Assembly: GCF_030813695.1 (NCBI RefSeq)
Contig: NZ_JAUSVA010000002.1
Coordinates: 1,240,001 to 1,304,000 of the forward strand
Source: Kitasatospora herbaricolor
GTDB lineage: Bacteria > Actinomycetota > Actinomycetes > Streptomycetales > Streptomycetaceae
Length of the DNA: 64,000 nucleotides
Direction of reading: 5' to 3'
Shown: piece after piece, positions 54,673 to 63,938 of the stretch
Position numbering within the stretch: position 1 is the stretch's first letter
Layout of the letters: every line of letters begins with the position of its first letter
Position numbers and translations under genes: made by a program
The notes under the pieces: model-generated
Told to the model about the DNA's origin: nothing
What the model saw: only the letters and a program-made list of their open reading frames with translations
Databases searched by the model: none

Positions 54673-56070
54673 ATGAGCGAGAACACCCCCACCGATCAGC
54701 TGCCCGTCGTCGTGATCGGCGCCGGCCCGGTCGGCCTGGCCGCCGCCGCCCACCTGATCGGGCGGAACATCGAGCCCCTCGTCCTGGAGGCCGGGCCCGG
54801 CGCCGGCACGGCGGTGCGCGAGTGGGCCCACGTCCGGCTTTTCTCGCCCTGGGCCGAGGTCGTCGACCCGGCCGCCGAGAAGCTCCTCGCCCCCACCGGC
54901 TGGGTCCGCCCCGACGGCGCCTCCTACCCGTCCGGCGCCGACTGGGCCGAGCTCTACCTGCAGCCGCTCGCCGACGTCCTCGGCGGTCGCGTCCGCTACG
55001 GCGCCCGGGTCACCGGCGTCGCGCGCGCCGGACGCGACCGGATCGTCGATTCCGGGCGCGCCGAGCAGCCGTTCACCGTCCACCTCACCGCGGCCGACGG
55101 GAGCGAGGAGCGCATCACCGCCCGCGCCGTCGTCGACGCCTCCGGCACCTGGTCCACCCCCAACCCGCTCGGCGCCGACGGCCTGCCCGCCCTCGGCGAA
55201 CGCACCCACGGCGCCCGGATCTCCTACCGCGTCCCCGACCTGAAGGACGCTGCCGTCCGTGCCCGGTACGCGGGCAGGCGCACCGCCGTCGTCGGCACCG
55301 GCGCCTCCGCGTTCACCGCCCTCGCATCCCTCGCCGACCTGGCGAAGGAGGAGCCCGGCACGCACGCGGTCTGGGTGCTCCGGCGCGGCCTCGGCGGCTC
55401 GACCTACGGCGGCGGCGACGCCGACCAGCTCCCCGCCCGCGGTGCGCTCGGCCTCCGCGCCAAGGCGGCCGTCGAGGCAGGTCACGCGAGCGCCCTCACC
55501 GGGTTCCGCACCGCCGGCGTCGAAGAGGCCGACGGCCGGCTGGTCCTGCTCTCGGAGGACGGGCGGCGCAGCGATCCGCTGGACGAGGTCGTCGTCCTGA
55601 CCGGCCTGCGCCCGGACCTGTCGTTCCTCTCCGAGGTCCGCCTCGGCCTCGACGAACGCCTCCAGGCTCCCCTGGCGCTCGCGCCGCTGGTCGACCCCAA
55701 CCAGCACTCCTGCGGCACCGTCTACCCGCACGGCGCGGCCGAACTCTCCCACCCCGAGAGCGACGTCTACCTGGTCGGCATGAAGTCCTACGGCCGCGCG
55801 CCCACGTTCCTGGCCATGACAGGCTACGAGCAGGTCCGCTCCGTCGCCGCCGCCCTGGCCGGCGACCACGCGGCCGCCGCCCGCGTCGAACTGACCCTGC
55901 CGGAGACCGGCGTGTGCGGCGGCGCCGGCCTGTTCGACCAGCCGGGCACCGCCCCGGCCGACACCGGGCAGACGGACACCGGTGGCTGCTGCTCGACGCC
56001 CGCCGCGCCGCAGCTCATCACCCTCGGCGCCGCTCCGCAGGACTCCTGCTCACCCACGGGCGGCTGCTGA
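54673..56070 (+). CDS. arsO: ArsO-like FAD-dependent oxidoreductase with Cys-rich tail
   Basis: 465 residues. FAD-binding GAGPVGLAAAAHLIGRNIEP, ATG-like block VVDASGTWSTPNPLG, NAD(P)H site VVGTGASAFTALASL and VVLTGLRPDL. It resembles flavin monooxygenases and thioredoxin-reductase-like proteins found in ars operons (ArsO). The C-terminal 50 residues are unusual: GVCGGAGLFDQPGT, then GGCCST (Cys439-440) and SCSPTGGC (Cys459, 465). Likely role: oxidises or reduces an (organo)arsenical bound by its thiols; reaction not established here. Confidence 0.82.
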   Translation: MSENTPTDQLPVVVIGAGPVGLAAAAHLIGRNIEPLVLEAGPGAGTAVREWAHVRLFSPWAEVVDPAAEKLLAPTGWVRPDGASYPSGADWAELYLQPLADVLGGRVRYGARVTGVARAGRDRIVDSGRAEQPFTVHLTAADGSEERITARAVVDASGTWSTPNPLGADGLPALGERTHGARISYRVPDLKDAAVRARYAGRRTAVVGTGASAFTALASLADLAKEEPGTHAVWVLRRGLGGSTYGGGDADQLPARGALGLRAKAAVEAGHASALTGFRTAGVEEADGRLVLLSEDGRRSDPLDEVVVLTGLRPDLSFLSEVRLGLDERLQAPLALAPLVDPNQHSCGTVYPHGAAELSHPESDVYLVGMKSYGRAPTFLAMTGYEQVRSVAAALAGDHAAAARVELTLPETGVCGGAGLFDQPGTAPADTGQTDTGGCCSTPAAPQLITLGAAPQDSCSPTGGC

Positions 56071-56538
56071 CCGGTCCACCCACCTGGGCGCGACACCCCC
56101 CCCCGCCCCGTTTGCACCGTGGCCAGCCCTGGCGGCCGGTGGTCGGCGGTGGGGCCGCGCGGTGGGGCCGGCCGGTGGTCCTGGAGCTGGGGGGACGTCG
56201 CCGGGAAGGGTGCGACAGCAGGGTGGGGCAGCGGGCGCAGCGCCCGCTGCCCCGATTGCACGAGCGCGCCCCAGTCGCAACGTCGAGCCCTGCCCCGGGG
56301 GCGGACGCGACGGACAGGGCGCCGGCCCATGCGCCCGGCCACCAGGTGGTGGCCTCCCGCCCTGCTCCCGGCCGACCGGGCCGCCCCACCCGAACCGCCG
56401 CCTTCGGCCTCGGCTCCGAGCTGGTCCGCTTGCCGACATCATGCGACCGAGCTTCTGGCACTTGTGTTCTAATGCGCTGTCACGCCGTCCGCGCACACCC
56501 TGCGAGTGCACCCCCAGAACCGGGAGCAGTACCGGCCG
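56071..56538. other. Gap after arsO with one strong hairpin
   Basis: 468 bp. The hairpin at 56225-56253 is the only clear element. The stretch 56430-56500 is A/T-richer and presumably holds the promoter of the next gene. No gene recognised. Confidence 0.55.
56225..56253. terminator. 13-bp perfect hairpin with CAG loop
   Basis: GGGGCAGCGGGCG (56225-56237), CAG, CGCCCGCTGCCCC (56241-56253), 155 bp after the arsO stop. It is the likely end of the arsenic operon. Confidence 0.75.
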
Positions 56539-57117
56539 ATGAACGCTGCATGCCCCCGATGCGCCGAGTCCGACCAGACCGTGAGCGTGCCGCACACCTT
56601 GACCGATGTCGCCCACCCGCTCGGGGAGCCGGAGCGCGGCCTGCTCCTGCCGCCGCCGCCGGCGGCACCGGTGGCGGTCGCACGCAGCACACCCGCCGTC
56701 GTGCTCCACACGGTGGCGGGCGTGATCACCGTCCTGTGGCTGATGAACGTGGCCAAGGGCGTCCCGGACCCGGAGGTCGCCGACGCTTCCTACCGTCTGG
56801 GCTACCTCGTCGGCCCGCTGATCCTCTCCGTGCCCTTGGCGCTGATCGGGCTGGTCGTGCAGGTGGCGACGCGGCGGCGCCGGGTCCGGGCGGCCGAGGA
56901 CGCTACCAGGGCGAGGCACGCGGTCCAGGAGCGGCGCCACCAGGTCTGGCAGGCGTCGTGGCTGTGCCGACGGTGCCGGGTGGCGTTCTTCCCGAAGGGG
57001 TCGGTCAGCCCGGACCACCCCGCCTCCCCTGCCATCGCGGTCGCGCAGCTTCCGATGTGGGTGACCACGACGGCCGAGCGTGCGTTCGGCGTGCCGGAGC
57101 CGACCGGCCCGCGCTGA
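56539..57117 (+). CDS. Two-helix membrane protein with a split zinc ribbon
   Basis: 192 residues from ATG 56539. N-terminal NAACPRCAESDQT and C-terminal WLCRRCRVAFFPKGSVSP each hold one CxxC knuckle; together they could form one zinc ribbon across the membrane hairpin. Two hydrophobic segments lie at about 54-75 (VVLHTVAGVITVLWLMNV) and 88-112 (LGYLVGPLILSVPLALIGLV). Both ends would be cytoplasmic. No function known to me. An upstream in-frame ATG at 56506 is possible. Confidence 0.75.
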   Translation: MNAACPRCAESDQTVSVPHTLTDVAHPLGEPERGLLLPPPPAAPVAVARSTPAVVLHTVAGVITVLWLMNVAKGVPDPEVADASYRLGYLVGPLILSVPLALIGLVVQVATRRRRVRAAEDATRARHAVQERRHQVWQASWLCRRCRVAFFPKGSVSPDHPASPAIAVAQLPMWVTTTAERAFGVPEPTGPR

Positions 57118-57164
57118 CCGTTGATCCCTGTTCGCGGCGGCCGGCCGCCCGGGCCGCACGTCCC

Positions 57165-58604
57165 TCACCGGCCCTCCAGCACCCAACCGGCGTTGTAAGG
57201 GTCGGACACCGCCAGCAGGGCGCCCGGCCGCACCGGGAGGGCGTCGGCCGGGGTGGCCGGCGGCTCGGCCGTCAGCCGGCCGACGCTGCGCAGCTCCTCG
57301 GAGAGCACGTCGACGGTGATGGGCAGCGGGTGTCCGGCGAGATGGGTCAGCCGCAGGGCGGCCGCGGGCCCGCTCCAGCGCACCAGGGTGCTGCCCGTGC
57401 TCTCCCGCCGAGGGGCGAAGGAGCGCACGGAGTCGAGCGGGGTGACCTGCAGCCGCCACTGCCCCCAGGCGAGGACGCGGATCAGCTCGGGCGCCGTGCC
57501 GGCGCCGATCAGGGCACCGTGACAACTGCGGCCGCGCGTGCCCGTCTTCAGCCGCCAGTCGTAGCGGCCCGGGCCCCAGCCCGTCACCTCGGCGACGTTG
57601 GACTCCCCGACGTGCGCGACGGACAGCACGGCGGGCGGGCCCTCGTAGCGCAGCACCTCGGCGCCGTTGCCCGCGGCCGCAGACCGCAGCGACCGGGCGT
57701 GCTCGACCTCGGTGAGCCGCAGCTCCCACTCCCGGTCCGGCCCGTCGACCCGGATCCGCAGACTGCGCAGGCCCGCCGTCCGCTCGTCGGCCCCGAGGAG
57801 GAAGCGGTGGTCGGGGCTGTAGCCGAGGCCGGGCAGGTACTCGCGCCGCAGCCCGTCGTCGTCCAGCACCTCCAGGCTGGGGGCCAGCTGGCGTCCCCGC
57901 CCCTCGTAATGGAAGTCGAGCAGGACGGGGCCGTCCGCGCGTGGCCGTTCGAACAGCGTCGTCGCGGTGCCGGCCCAGCGCCGCACGGGCGAGTGCGGAT
58001 CCGGCGCGTCGACGGGCGTGACGCTGATCGACCAGTCCTGCCCCTGCTCCACCGCGAGCAGCGTCGGCCCGTCCAGCGGGACGACGAAGCGCCAGGTCGA
58101 CCGCGCCCCGGTGTCCGTTCCGGCCGCGGGGCCGGAGCTCTCCAGCCCGTGCGGCACCGACTTCAGGTCGACCCGGGCCCGGTCAGGGCCGTCGGGGTGG
58201 GCCGCCAGGACGAACCGCTCGCGGGTGGCGCGGTGGGTGATCGTCGCCCACCCGGCCGGTCCCCGGTAGTCCAGCACCTCCGGGCCCGCTCCCTCGACCT
58301 CGCGGGTGAAGGTCCGCGCGGTGGGAACCTCGCGTACCCGCAGCGACCAGTGGCCCTCGGTCTCCACCCACAACCTCTGGTGCCGCCCCTGTCGGTCCCG
58401 GGGGAGCAGCACCAGCGCCTCGGAGTCCTCGGCGTCGAACCGTCGGACGAAGTGGCCGCGGCGGCCGGTGGGGCGCACGGTGAAGAGGTCCATCAGCGCC
58501 CCGCGCTGCTTGCGGACGGCGAGCAGCACCGCGCGCTCGGGCTTCGGGAACTCCAGCCGTGCCCGCCCCTGGCCCTTTCCCCGGCTGAACACGTGATCCG
58601 CCAC
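57165..58604 (-). CDS. Hypothetical beta-rich protein with four imperfect ~100-residue repeats
   Basis: 479 residues from GTG 58604 after GGGGAGGGG. No signal peptide or membrane segment. Four units start with a Trp followed by beta-strands (GHWSLRVREV at 86, QDWSISVTPV at 191, REWELRLTEV at 293, GQWRLQVTPL at 383), each later reaching a line such as EVLDYRGPAG, AEVLRYEGPP or STLVRWSGPA. This suggests a beta-propeller or multi-jelly-roll fold. I do not recognise a family function. Confidence 0.8.
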   Translation of the reverse strand: MADHVFSRGKGQGRARLEFPKPERAVLLAVRKQRGALMDLFTVRPTGRRGHFVRRFDAEDSEALVLLPRDRQGRHQRLWVETEGHWSLRVREVPTARTFTREVEGAGPEVLDYRGPAGWATITHRATRERFVLAAHPDGPDRARVDLKSVPHGLESSGPAAGTDTGARSTWRFVVPLDGPTLLAVEQGQDWSISVTPVDAPDPHSPVRRWAGTATTLFERPRADGPVLLDFHYEGRGRQLAPSLEVLDDDGLRREYLPGLGYSPDHRFLLGADERTAGLRSLRIRVDGPDREWELRLTEVEHARSLRSAAAGNGAEVLRYEGPPAVLSVAHVGESNVAEVTGWGPGRYDWRLKTGTRGRSCHGALIGAGTAPELIRVLAWGQWRLQVTPLDSVRSFAPRRESTGSTLVRWSGPAAALRLTHLAGHPLPITVDVLSEELRSVGRLTAEPPATPADALPVRPGALLAVSDPYNAGWVLEGR

Positions 58605-58942
58605 CGTCCCACCCCTCCCCCGCCGCCGTGGGCACGTCCGCGCCTGCGGTACGAACGGCACCCACAGCACGGTACGGGCGGGACGGGGCCCGCGTCATCG
58701 CCTTGCACCGTCCGGGATCGAGGGCGCTCCCGCCGGCCCAGGGAAGCCCTGACCACGGCGTCGACCCGCTTGGCCTGGCTGGTCGACGACCGGCGGACCG
58801 GTCAGGGCCGGTGCCGGTAGCCGCCGGCCGGCCCGCCGGGTGAACCGATCGCCGCCGGGTTGCTCCCCTCCACGATCCAGCCGTGCGGCCGCGGGGAGGC
58901 GGGAGCATCATGGGCAACAGGAAGACTGAGGAGGTCCGGGCG

Positions 58943-59476
58943 ATGGACGTCGCGTTGGTCACCGACCGGCTCGTCATTCGGGACTGGTCCGTCGACGATG
59001 CCGAGGATGCCCTGGCGATCTACGGTTCGCCGGATGTCGCGCGTTGGCTCACTCCGGCGATGGAACGCGTCGGTGACGTGGCGGCGATGCGCTCGGTGTT
59101 GCAGGCCTGGCAGGAGGCGCAGCCGAATCTGCCGGCGCCTCGGGGCCGGTGGGCCGTGCAGCGCCGGGAGGACGGCGCGGTGGTGGGTGGCCTCGGCATC
59201 CGGCTGTTGCCACCGTACGAGGACGACCTGGAGATGAGCTGGCAGGTGGCCCCCGAGGCCTGGGGGCAGGGTTATGCCACCGAGGGCGGCCGCGCGCTCA
59301 TCGCCTGGGCCTTCACCCAGGACGCCGAGGAACTCTTCGCGGTGGCGCGGCCGAACAACGTCCGCGCCATCGCCATGGCGAGGCGCCTCGGCATGGAGTG
59401 GGTCGGCGAGACCACCAAGTACTACGGCCTCAGTCTGCAGGTCTACCGCATCCGCCCCGGTGACCTGACCGGTTGA
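58943..59476 (+). CDS. GNAT-family N-acetyltransferase (RimJ/L-like)
   Basis: 177 residues from ATG 58943, with GAGGAGGTCC upstream. An ATG at 58910 is an alternative. Starts with LVTDRLVIRDWSVDDAEDAL, then MSWQVAPEAWGQGYATEGGR (acetyl-CoA P-loop Q-x-x-G-Y-A) and ARPNNVRAIAMARRLGMEWV. These are typical of the ribosomal-protein/amino-acid acetyltransferase branch. Its substrate is unknown. It is not obviously linked to its neighbours. Confidence 0.9.
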   Translation: MDVALVTDRLVIRDWSVDDAEDALAIYGSPDVARWLTPAMERVGDVAAMRSVLQAWQEAQPNLPAPRGRWAVQRREDGAVVGGLGIRLLPPYEDDLEMSWQVAPEAWGQGYATEGGRALIAWAFTQDAEELFAVARPNNVRAIAMARRLGMEWVGETTKYYGLSLQVYRIRPGDLTG

Positions 59477-59831
59477 GCGGCACCCGCCCCGGACGCGCCA
59501 CGAAGAACACCGAAGGACCCGGCCCGTCGCGATGCTGTGCCGTAGGCCGGTCGCCGAGTTCGACGGTTCGGCCCGGCCACCGTCGACGGGCCCGGCGCCC
59601 GGGACGTACGTCCGTCGGGTGGCGCGCGGCGAAGGAGCGGGGCCGCTGCTCCGGTCGGGCCGGTACGTGCCTTGCGGAGGGGACACGTTCGCCGGCGCGG
59701 GTTCTGAGATCCTGCTGGCCGTCGGGAGTGCGGGTGCGGTCCGACCTCGTGTTCGGGGGATGGCGCGGGGGCGCACGGCCGCCGGCCGGGAGGGCGGTCG
59801 CCTCCCGGCCGGCGGTCGTGCTGTTCAGGTG
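59477..59831. other. Gap after the GNAT gene
   Basis: 355 bp between the converging GNAT and beta-galactosidase genes. A GC-rich stretch near 59780-59815 (CCGGCCGGGA ... TCCCGGCCGGCGG) could form a weak terminator hairpin. No gene seen. Confidence 0.5.
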
Positions 59832-62800
59832 TCAGGAGCAGTACACCTTGGGGTTCGCCCAGTCGGCGTGGTCGTTGCCGTTGCCGTCCCCGCCGTCTCC
59901 TGCGGCGAGTTCGAGAACGGTGGTCCCGGCGGGGACGGCGATGTCGATGGTGGTGGCGGCGGTGTCGCTGCCGCGCAGGACCGGGGTGGTGGTCAGGGTG
60001 GTGCCGTCGGCGCGGACGCTGTAGGTCACCGAGCCGTTGTTGCCGACCTCGTCGTCGACGCCGACGGTGGCGGTGAAGCGGTTGCAGTGACCGCCGACGT
60101 AGACGGCGAAGCTGCTCCTGGCGTTGGTGCCGATGCCCAGGGTGTAGGTCGCGCCGGCGATCTTGATGGAGTTGTTGTCGTTGCTCTTGTCGATCTTGAC
60201 CGCCCCGTTCCAGCCGTTGACGGATGCCAGGAACGGCAGCTTGCCGACGTCCGTGGTGCTGGTGGGTGCGGTCACGGAGCGGACGGTGCGGGTGTCGGTG
60301 AGCTGCTGGGCGGTGTTCTGCTGGGTGTAGGCGGCGGTGGTGGTGAGGGGGGTGATGGCGGTGAGGGTGCCGGTGGGGGCGGTGACGTTCCAGGTGGCGG
60401 TGAAGGAGGAGCCGGCCGTGACGGTGGCCGCGGTGGTGGGGCCGGTGGGCTGCGCGCTCCAGCCGGTGGGCAGGTTGAGGGCGAGGCCGACGTTCGAGGC
60501 GTCGGGCTGTCCGTTGGGGACGGCGAAGGCCGCGGAGAGGGGGTAGGTTCCGGCCGTGGTGACGTTGTCGGGCGCGTTCAGGGTGAGCGCGGCGTTGTGG
60601 GCCGGGGTGGTGTAGGTGGCGGGAGCGTAGCCGGGTCCGGTGACCGGCGCGGGGTTGAGCGGGGAGGCGGTGGTGCCGAGGTTCTCCAGGGTCACGGTGC
60701 CCAGGCCGCCGTTGGTGGCGCCCTCGTTCCACAGGGCGACGGCGATGCTGTTGTCGCCGCGGGGGTTGAGGATGCCGTTGGGGAGCGGGAAGACGTGCTG
60801 CGGGCCGACGTTGTTGATGTAGGTGCCGAGCAGCCAGCCGTTGACGTAGATCAGGGCCCGGTACTTGCGGTTCGGGTCGTCGGCGATCTTCAGGCCGATC
60901 GAGGTGTCCTGCCCGGCGGGCACGTTGAGCGTGGCCTTGGTGCGGTACCACGAGACGCCGGGGGTGTTGTCGCGGGTGGTCAGGGTGGTGCCGGTCCAGG
61001 AGCTGTCGGGGAAGTCGGGCAGGGTCCAGCCGGACCGCTCGCCGTACAGGCCGCCGGTGTTCATCGGACCGCGCGCGGTGTCGACCAGGTCCTCACCGCC
61101 GAGGGCGCCCTGGATCCGCCAGGTGATCGCCGACAGCGGAGCGCCGGTGAGGAACGCGCCGGTCAGACCGCGGGCCGCCTTGTTCGAGTCGTCGGTGCCC
61201 GGGTTCTGGCTGTGGCCCAGGTTCTCGACCAGGACCGACACCTCGTTGTCCACGCCGGGCTTGAACACACCCGCCGGGAACGTGACGTTGCTGGAGCTCC
61301 CGCCGCTGTAGGTGCCGGCGAAGGTGCCGTTCACCCACACCGAGAGGATGCCGGGGCCCCCGGTCATCGACGACAGGTTGACACCCGTTGCGCCGCTCGC
61401 ACCGTTGAAGTGGCCGCGGTACCACACGTCGCCGTAGTGGTAGCCGTAGTCGTCCGCGAACAGCACCGGCAGGGTGCCCGGCACGGTGATGCTGTTCGAG
61501 CTGGTCCTGTCCGCGAACTTCCACGAGGAGTCGTCGAACCCGGGCTGCGCCTCGGGGGACTCCGCGGCGTGCTTCCAGTCCGTGAGGGCGGGCAGCACGA
61601 CCGGGGAGGGCCCGGCGAGAACGGCCGCGGCGGATCCGCCGACACCGCTCTGGGTGGCCAGGGCCGCGCCGTTCCAGGTGATCGGGTCGGTGCCCTTCGC
61701 GAACACCTCCACGCTCTGCTGCGAGGAGCTGTCGCCGGTCAGGTCGAGGCGGCCGGAGGCGGCGGTCGCGGTGCGCAGCAGGTCGCCGCCGTGGACGAGG
61801 ACGGGGCCGTTCGCGGTGTCGGTGCGCCAGAACTTCTTGGCGTTCTGGTCGTCGCCGAGCAGCAGCAGGAGCGGGCGGGTGGCGCCGGGGCCGCTGATCA
61901 GGACGCGGGCGAGGCCGTTGTGGGTGTAGTTGAGGCGCAGATCGCCGGTGGCGGGGTCCCAGGTCTGGTCGACGGTGCCGGCCAGGACCTGAACGGTCGG
62001 CTGCTGGGCGTAGTTGAGGACGGTTTCGCCCGCCTGGCCGCTGCGGCCGTAGAGGACGGCGACGTCGCGGTCGCCGATCTGGGCGTGCGTCATGATCTCG
62101 GAGGTGGAGTACTGCAGCTGGGTGGCGCCGAGCCTGTAGTCGGCGACGAGGATCTTGGAGTCGCGGCCGGCGAAGGTGATCGCGGTGCCGGCCTTCTGCG
62201 GAACGGCCGGGTAGGCGCGGGTCTTCGTCGCGTCGACGGCGTCGATCGCGTCGACGGAGACGAAGGTGGCGAGGGAGGCGGGGTTCTTCTGCCCGGTGAC
62301 GACGATCTTCAGGGTGTGGTTGCCTGCTGCCAGGCCGTCCTTGCTGAAGATCACCTGGTCCTTGACCTCGGCGCCGGCGCCGTAGCTGTCGACGGTGTCG
62401 ACCTTCACACCGTCGACGTAGACGTCGGCGAGACCGTGGTTGGCGGCCTTGGAGCCGATCCAGCGGACACCGGTGCCGTTGAACGGCACGGTGAGGCTGT
62501 CGTTGGTCTTGTTGGACCAGGACTCGGTGCGCTGGTACTCGCCGGCGGTGTAGCTGGCGCTCTGGTCGGCGTGCGTCCAGGTGCCGGTGTACTGGACCTG
62601 GCCGGCGGTGTCGTCGAACGTGTAACCGGAGTGGTTGCCGCCCACGGTCAGCGCCATGCCCGTGGAGTCGGTGCTCGTGGACGTGGAGTCCTTGTGGCGC
62701 AGGGTGTGGAACTGGGTGCCGGTGCCGGGGTTGCGGCGGGCGGTGTCGGTGATCGCGGTCGGGTTGGTGAGCGCGGGGGCCGTCACCTTGTCGGTCCTGG

Positions 62801-63938
62801 TGATGGGGGTGACGCTCTGCAGGAAGTAGCCGATCAGCTTGTCCTGCTGCAACTTGTCGGTGAGCTGCCGGGCCTCGGTGATGGCTCCGCCGTAGTCGTA
62901 CGAGGTGTAGGTGCCGCTCACGGCCTGCCGGCCCCAGTTGGTGCCGCCGTACAGCATGTAGAGGCTCTGCATGGTCACGCCGGAGGCGATGTTGTTCTTG
63001 TAGAACACCGAGGCGAAGTCGGCGCCCATCTTCTCGCGGCACTTGTCGCCGTCCGAGCCGCCCCAGTAGTTGATGGAGCCGCCCTGGAACTCCGGGAGGA
63101 AGAGCGGCTTTCCGGCGGGCTTCTTGCTGGAGTAGTCCGACACCGGCTTCCAGGTGGGGTCGGCGCAGGTGAACAGGAGCGGGTAGTCGTCGAAGCCGTC
63201 GATGTCGACCGGGCTGTTGGTGAAGTTGTAGTGGTCCCAGTGGTTGCCGGTGAGGGGCACGTCGAGGCCGGCGTCGCGGGCCTTCTGCTTGAGGTGCGCC
63301 ACGTAGTCGATGTCGGCGGGCGCGGTTTTGGCGAACTCGTTCTCGAGCTGGTAGGCGATGACCGTGCCCTGGCCGGTGGTGAGCTGGTGGCGGGCGATGA
63401 TCGGGTTGATGTGGTCGAGCCACTCGTCGATGCTGGCGACGTGGTCCGGGTCGAGGGACTTCTCGTGGCCGGGTGTCACGTTGAGCCAGGCCGGGTAGCC
63501 GCCGCCGTCGACCTCGGCCTGGATGTAGGGGCCGGGTCGGGCGATGACGTAGATGCCGACCTCGTTGGCGATGTCGAGGAGCTTGTCGACGTCGCGGACC
63601 CCGGTGAAGTCGTAGACGCCCTTCTTCGGCGAGTGGTAGGCCCAGTCGAAGTAGAGGGAGACGGTGTTGAAGCCGCCGGCCTTCATCTTCTGCAGGGTGT
63701 CGCGCCACAGGTCGGGACTGGGCTGACGGAAGTAGTGGAACTCCCCGCCGAAGATGTAGGTGGGCTTGTCGTCGATCTTCAGGGAGTAGTCGTCCCAGGT
63801 GACGGTGTGGGGAGTGGGGGTCGCCGCGGGGGCGGCGGCCGGCGCGGCCTGGGCGGGCATGGTGCCGGCGAGTCCGCCGAGTGCCAGGGCCGCACTGACC
63901 AGCAGGGCGGGGATCGCCCTGTGACCGGTTCTGCGCAT
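59832..63938 (-). CDS. Secreted GH35 beta-galactosidase with three accessory domains
   Basis: 1368 residues from ATG 63938 after AGGAGAAGCG. Signal peptide cleaved probably after MPAQA. GH35 barrel: IFGGEFHYFRQPSPDLW, Glu201 (acid/base) in AYQLENEFAK, Glu283 (nucleophile) in FLPEFQGGSINYWGG. A beta-galactosidase second domain and a carbohydrate-binding-like insert follow (about 440-560). Jelly-roll domains (about 800-1100), a NEW3-type domain (about 1105-1220) and a C-terminal NPCBM-like domain (about 1220-1368, ADWANPKVYC end) complete it. It degrades galactosides of plant polymers or arabinogalactan outside the cell. Confidence 0.93.
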   Translation of the reverse strand: MRRTGHRAIPALLVSAALALGGLAGTMPAQAAPAAAPAATPTPHTVTWDDYSLKIDDKPTYIFGGEFHYFRQPSPDLWRDTLQKMKAGGFNTVSLYFDWAYHSPKKGVYDFTGVRDVDKLLDIANEVGIYVIARPGPYIQAEVDGGGYPAWLNVTPGHEKSLDPDHVASIDEWLDHINPIIARHQLTTGQGTVIAYQLENEFAKTAPADIDYVAHLKQKARDAGLDVPLTGNHWDHYNFTNSPVDIDGFDDYPLLFTCADPTWKPVSDYSSKKPAGKPLFLPEFQGGSINYWGGSDGDKCREKMGADFASVFYKNNIASGVTMQSLYMLYGGTNWGRQAVSGTYTSYDYGGAITEARQLTDKLQQDKLIGYFLQSVTPITRTDKVTAPALTNPTAITDTARRNPGTGTQFHTLRHKDSTSTSTDSTGMALTVGGNHSGYTFDDTAGQVQYTGTWTHADQSASYTAGEYQRTESWSNKTNDSLTVPFNGTGVRWIGSKAANHGLADVYVDGVKVDTVDSYGAGAEVKDQVIFSKDGLAAGNHTLKIVVTGQKNPASLATFVSVDAIDAVDATKTRAYPAVPQKAGTAITFAGRDSKILVADYRLGATQLQYSTSEIMTHAQIGDRDVAVLYGRSGQAGETVLNYAQQPTVQVLAGTVDQTWDPATGDLRLNYTHNGLARVLISGPGATRPLLLLLGDDQNAKKFWRTDTANGPVLVHGGDLLRTATAASGRLDLTGDSSSQQSVEVFAKGTDPITWNGAALATQSGVGGSAAAVLAGPSPVVLPALTDWKHAAESPEAQPGFDDSSWKFADRTSSNSITVPGTLPVLFADDYGYHYGDVWYRGHFNGASGATGVNLSSMTGGPGILSVWVNGTFAGTYSGGSSSNVTFPAGVFKPGVDNEVSVLVENLGHSQNPGTDDSNKAARGLTGAFLTGAPLSAITWRIQGALGGEDLVDTARGPMNTGGLYGERSGWTLPDFPDSSWTGTTLTTRDNTPGVSWYRTKATLNVPAGQDTSIGLKIADDPNRKYRALIYVNGWLLGTYINNVGPQHVFPLPNGILNPRGDNSIAVALWNEGATNGGLGTVTLENLGTTASPLNPAPVTGPGYAPATYTTPAHNAALTLNAPDNVTTAGTYPLSAAFAVPNGQPDASNVGLALNLPTGWSAQPTGPTTAATVTAGSSFTATWNVTAPTGTLTAITPLTTTAAYTQQNTAQQLTDTRTVRSVTAPTSTTDVGKLPFLASVNGWNGAVKIDKSNDNNSIKIAGATYTLGIGTNARSSFAVYVGGHCNRFTATVGVDDEVGNNGSVTYSVRADGTTLTTTPVLRGSDTAATTIDIAVPAGTTVLELAAGDGGDGNGNDHADWANPKVYCS

